Positions 43,675 to 53,140 of a stretch of DNA of 64,000 nucleotides are shown here, piece by piece. The notes beneath the pieces are model-generated. The model worked only from the letters and a program-made list of their open reading frames with translations. It was not told where the DNA came from and ran no database searches. Source of the DNA: Gemmata massiliana (GTDB taxonomy: Bacteria; Planctomycetota; Planctomycetia; Gemmatales; Gemmataceae); contig HG799468.1 in assembly GCA_000531095.1 (NCBI GenBank), positions 69,922-133,921 on the forward strand. The letters are read 5' to 3'. Made by a program: the position numbers and the translations under genes. The stretch's first letter is position 1. Every line of letters begins with the position of its first letter.

Positions 43675-46600
43675 ATGGCGACCGAACTCCCGAAGGCATA
43701 CGACTCGAAAGCGGCCCAGGAGAAGTGGCTCACGTTCTGGGAGGAACGCGGGTACTTCCACAGCAAGCCGGATTCGACCAAGAAGCCGTTCACCATCGTG
43801 ATCCCGCCGCCGAACGTGACCGGCGCGCTTCACATGGGGCACGCGCTCAACAACACGCTCCAGGACGTGCTGATCCGCTGGCGCCGGATGCAGGGCTACA
43901 ACGCCCTCTGGATGCCCGGCACGGACCACGCCGGTATCGCCACGCAATCCGTGGTGGAGCGGCTCGTGTTCACACAGGAGAAGAAGACCCGGCACGACCT
44001 CGGCCGCGACGAATTGGTGAAGCGTATTTGGGAGTGGAAGGACAAGTACGAGACGCGCATCCTCGGCCAGCTCCGCGAAATCGGTGCGAGCTGCGACTGG
44101 AGCCGGACGCGGTTCACGCTCGATCCGGTGTGCGCCCGGGCCGTGCGCGAGACGTTCTTCCGCATGTTCCGCGACGGCTACATCTACCGCGGCAAGCGGT
44201 TGGTGAACTGGGACACGCACCTGCAAACGTCCGTGGCCGACGATGAAACGTACACCGAGGACACCAAGAGCGGGTTCTGGACGTTCAAGTACCCGGTGAT
44301 CGACGGGGACCAACTGACAGGTGAGTTTCTCTCGTTCAGCACTACACGGCCTGAGACCATGTTGGGAGATACCGCACTGTGTGTACATCCCAGTGATGCT
44401 CGGTACAAGCATCTTGTCGGGAAGTGGGCGGGTGTGCCGCTCACGAACCGGAAGGTACCCATCATCGCGGACGGCATTCTCGCAGACCCGGAACTCGGTA
44501 CGGGTTGCGTGAAGGTGACGCCAGCGCACGACCCGAACGACTACGCGTGCTGGCAACGGAATCAATTCATCCAGATGATCAACATCCTGAATCCTGACGG
44601 CACGATCAACGAAAACGGCGGTGAATACAAGGGCATGGACCGCTACAAGGCCCGCGAAGCCGTGACGAAGAAGATGGAGGAACTCGGCCTCTACGTGGAG
44701 AAGGCCGACCGCATCGTGCCATTGAAGTTCAGCGACCGCAGCAAGACGCCGATCGAGCCGCTGCTGTCGGACCAGTGGTTCGTGAAGATGGCGGATCGCG
44801 ACGACGGCAAGCCCGGTCTCGCGCAAATGACAATGGACGCGGTGACCGACAGCCGCGTGAAATTCTTCCCGGAGCGCTACGCGCGCTCGTACCTCGACTG
44901 GTTGGGCGAGAAACGCGATTGGTGTATCAGCCGTCAACTGTGGTGGGGCCACCGCATCCCAATTTGGAGTCGACCCAACAACGATGAAATGGGCGAGCCG
45001 ACCAAATACATGTCACGAATTCAGGCTCTCGAATCTGAATTCCCTAGCAAAATCGCGCACCAAGGTGGAATTTCGATTCTTCCGCCAAGTGAGGATCACG
45101 CAGCTATCCACAGTCCAAGAACACTCGTCGCGATTGCCCCAGGTGCAACTGACATCGAACAGGAAGTAGAACAATTGGGTTTTGTGCAAGACCCGGACGT
45201 ACTCGATACGTGGTTCTCGTCCGCGCTGTGGCCGCACTCGACGCTCGGCTGGCCCGGGCCGGCGCTGCCCGAAGAGAAGCCGAATCGCGTGGCGCCCGAT
45301 TGGGAAAAGGACCGCTACTACTACCCCACATCGGTGCTGGTGACCAACCGCGACATCATCACGCTGTGGGTGGCGCGGATGGTGCTGACGGGGTTGTACA
45401 ACCTGAACGAGATTCCGTTCAGCCATGTGTACATCCACCCGAAGGTGATGGACGGGTTCGGCGAGGGCATGAGCAAGACGAAGGGCAACGGGGTGGACCC
45501 GCTCGACATCATTGACCGCTACGGCACCGACGCGATGCGCTACGGCATGGTGAAACTCGCCACCGAGACGCAGGATTCGCGGTTGCCGGTGTCAAACGTG
45601 TGTCCGCACTGCGGCAAAGAAGTGCCGGTGAAGCAAGAGCACATGTACATGCGGACCAAGAAGCTCAACTGCCCGGAGTGCAAGCAGCCGTTCCGCCCGG
45701 GCGGGCCGTGGCCGATGGATGACGCGGAACTGAAGACCGCGAAACAGGGCTCCGACCGCTTCGAGGAGGGCCGGAACTTCGCCAACAAGATGTGGAACGC
45801 GACACGGTTCCTCCTCATGAACCTGGAGGGCTACGCGCCCGACGCGGTGAAGTTGGACGAACTGCCCACGGAAGACAAGTGGCTGCTCTCACGGCTCGCG
45901 ACCACCACGAAGGCCGTGACGTCGGCATTGGAGGGCTACCACTTCAGCGACGTGGCCCGGCTCCTCTATGACTTCGTGTGGAGCGAGTTCTGCGACTGGT
46001 ACATCGAGATGTCGAAGGGGCGCCTGAAAGACGCCACCGCCCGCCCGCTCGCGCAGCGCGTGCTCGCCGGGGTGCTTGATGGCATCCTGCGTCTGGTGCA
46101 ACCGGTGATGCCGTTCGTGGCGGAATCGCTGTGGCAGGCGCTCAACGAAACGGCTCCCGAGCGCGGCCTCCCGGCGCCCGCCAAGGCCGAAGAGAGCGTG
46201 TGCATCGCGCGCTGGCCGAGCTACCCCGAATCGTGGATCAGCGCCGAGGTGGAAGCCCGCTTCGCGCGGATGCAGGATCTCGTGAAGAGCGTGCGCGAGG
46301 TGCGCAACCGCTACCAGGTGGACGACAAGACGCGCCTCGACGTGTCGGTGAAGTGCTCCGAAACCGTGGCGGCCGAGTTCAATGCGCTTGCGACGTTCAT
46401 CGGGCCGCTCGCCGGAATCGCGACTCTCACCGCCGGCCCGACCGCGACCAAGCCGAAGCAGGCCGGCGGGATCGTGCGGCCCGAGTTCGAGGCTTACGTT
46501 TCGCTCGCCGGGCTGATCGACGTGGCCGCCGAGATCAAGCGCCTCGAAAAGCAGATCGGCGACAAGCGGAAGTCACTCGACGGGACCAAAGCGAAGCTCG

Positions 46601-46725
46601 CGAACGAGAAGTTCGTGGCCGGCGCCCCACCCGAAGTGGTGCAACAGCAGCGCGATTTGGTGATCGACGTCGAGAAGCAAATCGCCGCGATGGAAGAGAA
46701 CTTGAAGGACTTGCAATCGGCCTGA
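43675..46725 (+). CDS. valS: valyl-tRNA synthetase
   Basis: 1016 residues from ATG 43675. Class I motifs: PPPNVTGALHMGHALNN (HxGH) and GEGMSKTKGNGVDP (KMSKS variant). The editing domain contains STTRPETMLGDTA. Anticodon-binding domain and a C-terminal coiled coil (DVAAEIKRLEKQIGDKRKSLDG) close the protein. A four-cysteine zinc-ribbon insert (CPHCGKE through CPECKQPF) sits after KMSKS. After GHRIPIWS the usual zinc knuckle is replaced by about 60 residues with atypical codon use (44960-45185); a second patch of atypical codons lies at about 44320-44430. Charges tRNA-Val with valine. Its place after attenuated cimA suggests joint control of valine/isoleucine status, but only by position. Confidence 0.93.
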   Translation: MATELPKAYDSKAAQEKWLTFWEERGYFHSKPDSTKKPFTIVIPPPNVTGALHMGHALNNTLQDVLIRWRRMQGYNALWMPGTDHAGIATQSVVERLVFTQEKKTRHDLGRDELVKRIWEWKDKYETRILGQLREIGASCDWSRTRFTLDPVCARAVRETFFRMFRDGYIYRGKRLVNWDTHLQTSVADDETYTEDTKSGFWTFKYPVIDGDQLTGEFLSFSTTRPETMLGDTALCVHPSDARYKHLVGKWAGVPLTNRKVPIIADGILADPELGTGCVKVTPAHDPNDYACWQRNQFIQMINILNPDGTINENGGEYKGMDRYKAREAVTKKMEELGLYVEKADRIVPLKFSDRSKTPIEPLLSDQWFVKMADRDDGKPGLAQMTMDAVTDSRVKFFPERYARSYLDWLGEKRDWCISRQLWWGHRIPIWSRPNNDEMGEPTKYMSRIQALESEFPSKIAHQGGISILPPSEDHAAIHSPRTLVAIAPGATDIEQEVEQLGFVQDPDVLDTWFSSALWPHSTLGWPGPALPEEKPNRVAPDWEKDRYYYPTSVLVTNRDIITLWVARMVLTGLYNLNEIPFSHVYIHPKVMDGFGEGMSKTKGNGVDPLDIIDRYGTDAMRYGMVKLATETQDSRLPVSNVCPHCGKEVPVKQEHMYMRTKKLNCPECKQPFRPGGPWPMDDAELKTAKQGSDRFEEGRNFANKMWNATRFLLMNLEGYAPDAVKLDELPTEDKWLLSRLATTTKAVTSALEGYHFSDVARLLYDFVWSEFCDWYIEMSKGRLKDATARPLAQRVLAGVLDGILRLVQPVMPFVAESLWQALNETAPERGLPAPAKAEESVCIARWPSYPESWISAEVEARFARMQDLVKSVREVRNRYQVDDKTRLDVSVKCSETVAAEFNALATFIGPLAGIATLTAGPTATKPKQAGGIVRPEFEAYVSLAGLIDVAAEIKRLEKQIGDKRKSLDGTKAKLANEKFVAGAPPEVVQQQRDLVIDVEKQIAAMEENLKDLQSA

Positions 46726-47148
46726 TTCCGGGCATAAGCCCAGCGCAGGTGTAGTCGATCGGGTGACGGGTAGTGTGGTAACTCCTCCACGCTACCCGTT
46801 CCCGGCTATGCTCAACTCAGCGCAATTTCGCAGCCGCGAACCTTTTCGCGTCGGCAAGCCTCATCCCAAAGCGCCCGTGCACGCAGACCATTGCCCTAGT
46901 CCGACGAACTAGTAAATGCGGAGCCACAATCACGGTTCCACCACCGCCCACTGCACCGGTACGGAACACATTTCTTCCGATCATCACTCTTCAAAACGCT
47001 GCACTTGAGCATGGTCCACTGGACTACGGGACAGCATCTTCGCGCCGCCGTAAGAGGGCGCTATGGGGCGTGTATAAAAGTAATTCGGGCGCTGTAAGCC
47101 GGCGCACTCGATCGAACCCGCCTTATCGCTCACGCCGAGGGACCGAGC
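46726..47148. other. intergenic region, valS terminator only
   Basis: About 420 bases. Apart from the hairpin at 46766-46799, no gene or repeat was seen; the promoter of the efflux genes should lie in its right half. Confidence 0.55.
46766..46799 (+). terminator. valS terminator hairpin
   Basis: 13-bp stem (46766-46778 with 46787-46799) with one G-T type mismatch and an 8-base loop, 40 bases after the valS stop. No strong T-run follows. Confidence 0.65.
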
Positions 47149-48474
47149 ATGTACCACCGCCGAATCGGGCTGAGCGCCGTTCTTCTCGCGGCGGCGAGCG
47201 CCCTGGCCGGGTGCCAGCCCGCGAAGCCCGACGCGCCGAAGTTCCCCCCGCCCGTGGTCACCGTCATTCGCCCCGCGGTCGTGCCCGTCCGCGATTACTG
47301 GGTCTACAACGGGTACCTCGATACCACAAAAGCCGTCGAAGTGCGGTCCAAGATCCGCGGGTTCCTCAAAGACGTCAAGTTCACCGAGGGCACCGAGGTC
47401 GCGGCCAACGCCCCGCTCTACACGATCGACAAACTGGAGTACGAGACCTCCGTCAAGAAGGCGGCCGCGGAGCTCCTCAAGAGCGAGGCGCAGATCAAGA
47501 GCTGGGACGCGCAGATCATTCAAGCGCGGGCTGATTTGGAGCGCGTGAACCGGCTCGGGGCCACCGGGACCGAATCGAAGTTTAAGGAAGAGGAGGCGCG
47601 GGCCACGCTCGAAGTGCGTACCGCCGAACTCAAGGCCGCAGAAGCCAACCGGGACGCCGCGAAAGCCGCGCTCCACTCCGCCGAGATCCTCCTGGGCTAC
47701 ACCGACATCCGCGCGAAGATCGGCGGGCGCATCAGCCGCACCCTCGTGGACGAGGGGAACCTCGTTCAAGCGGATACCACGCTTCTCACGACCATCGTGC
47801 AGGTGGACAAACTGTACGTGTACTACGACGCCCCGGAAACCGACTTCCTGGCGTACCAGAAGACGCTCATCAGGTCGTCGAGTCCGAGCATGAGCACCCA
47901 ACAGATCGGGCTCGAGGTCGGGGTCGGGGACGAAATGGACTTCCCGCACGAGGGGTTCATCGACTTCCGCGAGAACCGCGTGGAGACCGCGACCGGGACC
48001 ATCCGCGTGCGCGGGCGCCTGGACAACCCGGTGCTCTCGAACGGCGTCCGGTTGCTCTACCCCGGCATGTTCGCCCGCATCCGGGTGCCGAAGAGCGACA
48101 AGGTGCCGACGCCCGTGATACCCGAAGATTGCCTCCTGAGCGGTCAGGAGGGGCGCTTCGTTTTCGTGGTGAACGCGGAGGGGATCGTCAAGAAGCGGCT
48201 CGTCACGGTCGGCGCGAACTTCTGGAAGGTTCCCGCCGCGGAACCGGGTGTGGCCGTAGCGAGTTGGGTCGCGGTGAACCCGAAGCCCGTTCCCCCGAAA
48301 GAGGGCCAGCCGCCCGCGGAGACGCGCCGGAACATCAAGTCCGTCGTCGCGATCACGGCCGGGCTGCAGCCCGACGACCGCGTAATTCTCGCCGGCCTGC
48401 ACGCGGTCCGGCCCGATGCGCCGGCCGTGCCTGATGAGTGGGTGTTGAAGCCACCCGTCGAGTCTAAGAAATAG
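47149..48474 (+). CDS. RND efflux periplasmic adaptor (lipoprotein)
   Basis: 441 residues. Signal peptide with lipobox ALAGC, so it is tethered to a membrane. Membrane-fusion-protein order: barrel-sandwich half (YWVYNGYLDTTKAVEVRSKIRGFLKDVKFTEGTEV), alpha-hairpin (KKAAAELLKSEAQIKSWDAQIIQARADLERVNRL), second half (LLGYTDIRAKIGGRISRTLVDEGNLV), beta-barrel and a membrane-proximal domain. It bridges the inner-membrane pump to an outer-membrane channel. The pump gene follows 44 bases later. No TolC-like gene is in the window. Confidence 0.92.
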   Translation: MYHRRIGLSAVLLAAASALAGCQPAKPDAPKFPPPVVTVIRPAVVPVRDYWVYNGYLDTTKAVEVRSKIRGFLKDVKFTEGTEVAANAPLYTIDKLEYETSVKKAAAELLKSEAQIKSWDAQIIQARADLERVNRLGATGTESKFKEEEARATLEVRTAELKAAEANRDAAKAALHSAEILLGYTDIRAKIGGRISRTLVDEGNLVQADTTLLTTIVQVDKLYVYYDAPETDFLAYQKTLIRSSSPSMSTQQIGLEVGVGDEMDFPHEGFIDFRENRVETATGTIRVRGRLDNPVLSNGVRLLYPGMFARIRVPKSDKVPTPVIPEDCLLSGQEGRFVFVVNAEGIVKKRLVTVGANFWKVPAAEPGVAVASWVAVNPKPVPPKEGQPPAETRRNIKSVVAITAGLQPDDRVILAGLHAVRPDAPAVPDEWVLKPPVESKK

Positions 48475-48518
48475 TCCGCGCCCCGCGCCCTTCGCCCCAA
48501 CCCACACGCGGTCGCCGC

Positions 48519-51500
48519 ATGATTTCGCGCTTTTTCATTGATCGCCCGATTTTCGCCAACGTGCTCGCCATCGTCACGCTGCTGTTCGGCGCGGTGGCGC
48601 TGTACCGGCTACCGGTCGAGCGCTACCCACCGATCACCCCGCCCACGGTGCAGGTGAGCGCCAACTACCCCGGCGCGAACGCGAAGGTGGTGACCGACAC
48701 GGTCGCCGCCCCCATCGAGCAGCAGATTAACGGGGTGGAGAACATGATGTACATGTCCTCCACCAGTTCCGCCGACGGCTCGTATGGGCTCACCATCACG
48801 TTCGAGATCGGGACCAACCTCGACGACGCCCAGGTTCTCGTGCAGAACCGGTTGAGCGTAGCCGAGCCACAATTGCCCGAAGAAGTGCGCAGACAAGGCG
48901 TGACGGTGCGCAAGCAGTCCTCTGCCATCATTCTCGCGATCTCTCTGACCGCACCACCGCCCAAGGACCGCTACAACCTGACGCTCGACCCCGTGGCCCT
49001 CCGGGAGACCGGGGTGACGCTCGAACAGGCGCTCGCGGCGATTGCGGCGGCCGGCGCGCGGGCCGAGCCGCACCCGAACAAGCAGCCGCTGTGCTACCAG
49101 ATCGTGGCGCCGGATTCGTTCGCTGATAATGGCCCCGCCGGGGGCGACAAGTTGCGTCAGATCGCACTGACCCCGGCCGGGCGCCCGGCCGTTCCGCTCT
49201 CGGACGTGGCGCGTGTGGACGAGTTGCCCGGCGCCTACGACGGGCTGTTCCTCTCGAACTACGCGACGCTCCGACTGCGCGACGACCTGAGCCGCGTGCC
49301 CGGGGTGGGCGACGTGATCGTGCGTGGGGTCGGTTCGTACTCGATGCGCGTCTGGCTGAACCCGGACAAGCTCGCGGCCCGCAAGCTCACCACCGAGGAC
49401 GTGCTCGGGGCGCTGCGGCGCCAGAACGTGCAGGTCGCGGCCGGGCAGGTGGGCCAGCCGCCGAACCCGTCGGGCCAGCGGTTCCAGTACACGGTCACCA
49501 CGCTCGGGCGCCTCAGCGACCCGGAAGAGTTCAAGAACATCATCGTCAAGTCCGGGGCGGCCGGGCAGCTCGTGTACCTGCGCGAAGTGGCGGACGTGGA
49601 ACTCGGCGGGCAGTCCTACGACTCGTTCGCGTCGCGCAGCGCGTACCCGTCCGCCAACCTGCTCGTGTACCAGCTCCCCGGGTCCAACGCACTCGAGGTG
49701 GCGAAGGGCGTGCGGGCCGCGATGGAGAAGGTGAAACCCACGCTCCCGCCCGGGATGGAGTACAGCATCCCGTTCGACACCACGAAGTTCGTGGAGGCCG
49801 CGATCGACGAGGTGTACATCACGCTGTTCGAGGCCGGGGCGCTGGTGCTCATCGTGATCCTGGTGTTCCTCCAGAGCTGGCGCGCGCTGCTCGTGCCCGC
49901 CACCACGGTACCCATCACCATCATCGGCGCGTTCGCGTTCATGCTGATGCTCGGGTTCTCGGTGAATCTGCTCACGCTGTTCGGGCTGATCCTGGCCATC
50001 GGGATCGTGGTGGACGACGCCATCGTGATCGTGGAGAACGCCTCGCACCACATCGAACAGGGCATGGCGCCGCGGAGCGCGACGATCCAGGCCATGAACG
50101 AGGTCACGGGGCCGGTCATCTCCATTACACTCGTGCTGATGGCCGTGTTCCTCCCGACCGCGTTCCTCGGCGGGATCACGGGTCAGCTCTACAAACAGTT
50201 CGCGCTCACCATCGCCGCCACCGCCCTCATCAGCGCGGTGAACGCCCTCACGCTGAAGCCCGCGCAGTGCGCGCTGTGGCTCAAGCCGGTGGCGAAGAAG
50301 GGGTGGTTCTCCAAACTGTTCGACGCGGTCTACAAGCCGATCGAGGGGGCCTACGCCTGGTCCATCAAGATCCTGCTCCGGGTGTGGTGGCTCGCGCTCG
50401 TGGCGTTCCTCGCGCTCGCGGTGGGAACCGGCGTGTGGTACCAGAAGACCCCGGCCGGGTTCCTCCCAGATGAGGACCAGGGGTACGTCATCATCGCGGT
50501 GCAACTGCCCGACGCCGCGTCCATCGACCGGACGCGCGAGGTGGTGGACAAAATGAACGGCGTGTTCCGCAAGACGGAAGGCGTCGAGAACTGGTTCGTG
50601 CTGGGTGGGTTCTCGCTGCTCGACGGAACCGCGGCGCCGAACTCCGCGACCGCGTTCGCCGCGTGGAAGGACTGGAAGTACCGGGAGCGCCCGGACCTGG
50701 CGCAGGAGGCCCTGGTCGCGAAGCTCCAGCGCGAGTTCGGTGGGTTCCGCGACGCCCGCATCTTCGTGCTCGTGCCGCCCTCGATCCAGGGGCTCGGGTT
50801 CGTGGGCGGGTTCCAGATCCAGATCGAGGACCGGGAGGGCGTGGGGACCGACGTGCTCCAGGAGCGCGCGACCGCCGTCGCGATGGCCGCGGGGCGCAAC
50901 CCCGAGATCGACGCGATGAAGACCGCGAGCACGTTCCGCGCGGGCGTGCCGCAGATCTACCTCGACATCGACCGCGAGAAGGCCGAGAAGATGGGCGTGA
51001 AGATGGACGACGTGTTCGCCACGCTCCAGGCGAACCTCGGGTCCGTGTACGTGAACGACTTCAACAAGTTCGGGCGCACGTACCAGCTCCGCATCCAGGC
51101 CGACAGTCGGTACCGGGGCGACACGAACGCGATCAAGCGCCTGGAGGTACCCGGGCGCGAGGGGGGCGTGAACCCGGACGGTTCGACGCGCGTGGGTCCG
51201 CGCCCGCGGGTGCCCCTGGGCACGCTCCTGAAGGACGAGATCCGGATCGGGCCGCAGTCCATCATCCGCTACAACCTGTACCCGACCGCGCAGATCCCGG
51301 GCCGGGCGAACCCGGGTGTCAGTTCCAGCGACGCGATCAAGGTGATGGAAGAGGTGGCGACGCGCGAGCTCCCGCCGACGATGGGGTTCGAGTGGACCGG
51401 CCTCTCCTACCAGGAGAAGCGCGTCGGCGGAGCCGCGTTCAACCTGCTCGGCAAGCCGATCACCGAATCATACATCGTGTTCGCGCTGGCCGTGTTCATG

Positions 51501-52304
51501 GTGTACCTCGTGCTCGCGGCGCTGTACGAGAGCTGGCTCCTGCCGTTCGCGGTGATTCTGGTGGTGCCGCTCGGGTTGCTCGGGGTGGTCGCCGCGGTGA
51601 ATGCGCGGATCTGGCTGCACGAGTTCTACGTGCGGGCGCAGGCGGCGATCGCAAAGGGGGAGGCCAGTTGGTGGCACCCGCACATGCCGAACGTGAGCAC
51701 GATGGACAACAACATCTACACGCAGATCGGGGTTGTGCTCATCATCGCGCTGGCGTCGAAGAACGCGATCCTTATCGTGGAGTTCGCCCGCGAGTTGCGA
51801 TTCGCGGGGCGGAGCATCCGGCAAGCGGCACTGGAAGCCGCGCGCATGCGGTTCCGGCCGATCATCATGACGAGCTTCGCGTTCATCTTGGGCGTGGTTC
51901 CGCTCGTGTTCGCGACCGGGGCCGGGGCCGCGAGTCGGCAGTCGCTCGGCACTGCGGTGTTCGGGGGGATGTTGACTTCGACCATACTCGCGGTGTTCTT
52001 CGTGCCGGTCTTCTACATCGCGATCCAGGGCCTGATCGAACTCAAAAACGGCCCGCCGAAGCCCCCACCGGGCGAAGACCTACCCGTCGCCGGAGGCGAA
52101 ACCCACGGCGCGCACGGTCACGGTGCTCACAGTGCCCATGACACCCACAAAGCAGTCGCGCAACCGCTGCACGCGGAGATCGCGGAACCTCTCATCGCAG
52201 AAGTTATCGCGGAGGAACCGCACGAGAACGGGAAACCGATCGCAACGGAGGCGGAACAACCGGTTCCAGCCCAACAACCTCCAACAGCGCCAGAAGCGAA
52301 ATAG
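48519..52304 (+). CDS. RND family (HAE1, AcrB-like) efflux pump with inserted segments and His-rich tail
   Basis: 1261 residues, about 200 longer than AcrB. Starts MISRFFIDRPIFANVLAIVTLLFGAVALYRLPVERYP. Typical segments include IMTSFAFILGVVPLVFATGAG and GIVVDDAIVIVENA, with the proton-relay Asp pair in VVDDA. Three unusual parts: about 95 residues (PPPKDRYNLTLDPVALRETG to LSDVARVDELPG) inserted in the first porter domain, resembling a porter/docking subdomain; about 35 residues (LHEFYVRAQAAIAKGEASWW and following) between late helices; and a C-terminal tail with HGAHGHGAHSAHDTHK followed by a Pro/Glu-rich end. It exports hydrophobic or amphiphilic compounds with the upstream adaptor. Confidence 0.92.
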   Translation: MISRFFIDRPIFANVLAIVTLLFGAVALYRLPVERYPPITPPTVQVSANYPGANAKVVTDTVAAPIEQQINGVENMMYMSSTSSADGSYGLTITFEIGTNLDDAQVLVQNRLSVAEPQLPEEVRRQGVTVRKQSSAIILAISLTAPPPKDRYNLTLDPVALRETGVTLEQALAAIAAAGARAEPHPNKQPLCYQIVAPDSFADNGPAGGDKLRQIALTPAGRPAVPLSDVARVDELPGAYDGLFLSNYATLRLRDDLSRVPGVGDVIVRGVGSYSMRVWLNPDKLAARKLTTEDVLGALRRQNVQVAAGQVGQPPNPSGQRFQYTVTTLGRLSDPEEFKNIIVKSGAAGQLVYLREVADVELGGQSYDSFASRSAYPSANLLVYQLPGSNALEVAKGVRAAMEKVKPTLPPGMEYSIPFDTTKFVEAAIDEVYITLFEAGALVLIVILVFLQSWRALLVPATTVPITIIGAFAFMLMLGFSVNLLTLFGLILAIGIVVDDAIVIVENASHHIEQGMAPRSATIQAMNEVTGPVISITLVLMAVFLPTAFLGGITGQLYKQFALTIAATALISAVNALTLKPAQCALWLKPVAKKGWFSKLFDAVYKPIEGAYAWSIKILLRVWWLALVAFLALAVGTGVWYQKTPAGFLPDEDQGYVIIAVQLPDAASIDRTREVVDKMNGVFRKTEGVENWFVLGGFSLLDGTAAPNSATAFAAWKDWKYRERPDLAQEALVAKLQREFGGFRDARIFVLVPPSIQGLGFVGGFQIQIEDREGVGTDVLQERATAVAMAAGRNPEIDAMKTASTFRAGVPQIYLDIDREKAEKMGVKMDDVFATLQANLGSVYVNDFNKFGRTYQLRIQADSRYRGDTNAIKRLEVPGREGGVNPDGSTRVGPRPRVPLGTLLKDEIRIGPQSIIRYNLYPTAQIPGRANPGVSSSDAIKVMEEVATRELPPTMGFEWTGLSYQEKRVGGAAFNLLGKPITESYIVFALAVFMVYLVLAALYESWLLPFAVILVVPLGLLGVVAAVNARIWLHEFYVRAQAAIAKGEASWWHPHMPNVSTMDNNIYTQIGVVLIIALASKNAILIVEFARELRFAGRSIRQAALEAARMRFRPIIMTSFAFILGVVPLVFATGAGAASRQSLGTAVFGGMLTSTILAVFFVPVFYIAIQGLIELKNGPPKPPPGEDLPVAGGETHGAHGHGAHSAHDTHKAVAQPLHAEIAEPLIAEVIAEEPHENGKPIATEAEQPVPAQQPPTAPEAK

Positions 52305-52323
52305 GCTTACACCGTTCGCACGC

Positions 52324-52352
52324 GGGGCACCGACTCAAAAGGTCGGTGCCCC
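52324..52352 (+). terminator. terminator after the RND pump gene
   Basis: 11-bp stem (52324-52334 with 52342-52352), 7-base loop, extended by imperfect pairing on both sides and followed by GTGCGTTTCC. It separates the efflux operon from the feo genes. Confidence 0.75.
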
Positions 52353-52579
52353 GTGCGTTTCCAGTTCTTGTCGCGAACGCTTCTCTGATGTTTCGGGTGC
52401 CGCTCCCAATGTGGTACACCCGAAAACGCTTGTAGCTTCGACACCCTTTAATCCAGCGATTCCACCTCAATTTCAATTCATTCTCCGGCCATTCACCCCA
52501 AATCTCGTCTCGCGCCCTTGACGTGTGTGTGTCCACAAGCGAAACTACACTGAGACGAAATCTCAACAAATGAGCCGTC

Positions 52580-52819
52580 ATGTTAATGCCCCTGGATATG
52601 GTGCGCGCCGGCGAATGGGCCGAGGTCGAAGAGGTGACCGGCCAGGCGGATTGGGTCGGGCGCCTCGCCGAACTCGGAATCCGTCAGGGCTGCCGCCTCC
52701 AGGTGGTTCAGCCCGGTGCGACTTGTCTCCTGAAAGTGGACGGAGGAAAGCTCGGCCTGCGCGGGTGCGAGTGTGCCCAGATCCTCGTCCGCCCGGTCAC
52801 CGCGGGGCACGCCGGCTGA
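52580..52819 (+). CDS. feoA: FeoA domain protein (first copy)
   Basis: 79 residues. SH3-like FeoA fold: MVRAGEWAEVEEVTGQADWVGRLAELGIRQGCRLQVVQPG, then CLLKVDGGKLGLRGCECAQILVRPV. It is the small cytoplasmic partner of the ferrous-iron transporter FeoB. Four Cys, including the CEC pair, are unusual for FeoA and could bind iron. Its TGA stop overlaps the ATG of the second FeoA gene (TGATG), so translation is coupled. Confidence 0.9.
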   Translation: MLMPLDMVRAGEWAEVEEVTGQADWVGRLAELGIRQGCRLQVVQPGATCLLKVDGGKLGLRGCECAQILVRPVTAGHAG

Positions 52820-53046
52820 TGCCCACTCTCGCCGATCTTTCGCCGGGCCAACGGGCCGAAGTGCTGTCCGTTACCGGCCCCGCCGCTCTGGTCCAGCGCC
52901 TCTACGAATTCGGGTTGCTCGAAGGCGAACAGGTGCAAGTTATCGCACGCGCGCCGCTCGGCGACCCGCTCGAAATCAGCCTCGGTCACTCCCGCTTGAG
53001 CCTGCGCAAGTCCGAAGCCGCCGGCATCAGCGTGCGCCCACTTTAG
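52819..53046 (+). CDS. feoA: FeoA domain protein (second copy)
   Basis: 75 residues. LADLSPGQRAEVLSVTGPAALVQRLYEFGLLEGEQVQVIARAPLGDPLEISLGHSRLSLRKSEAAGISVRPL is a full FeoA domain with the classical GDPLEI strand and lacks the Cys residues of the first copy. Starts at the ATG overlapping the preceding stop and precedes feoB by about 95 bases. The two copies are clearly divergent, suggesting distinct roles rather than a fresh duplication. Confidence 0.9.
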   Translation: MPTLADLSPGQRAEVLSVTGPAALVQRLYEFGLLEGEQVQVIARAPLGDPLEISLGHSRLSLRKSEAAGISVRPL

Positions 53047-53140
53047 AAATGCGAAGTTCGGACGCGCGGGTCAGCCCGTCCCCGCGCCCGCTCCACTCGT
53101 TTGCGTTTTGAGTTCCGCGTTCCAGGTTCCGCACTCACTT

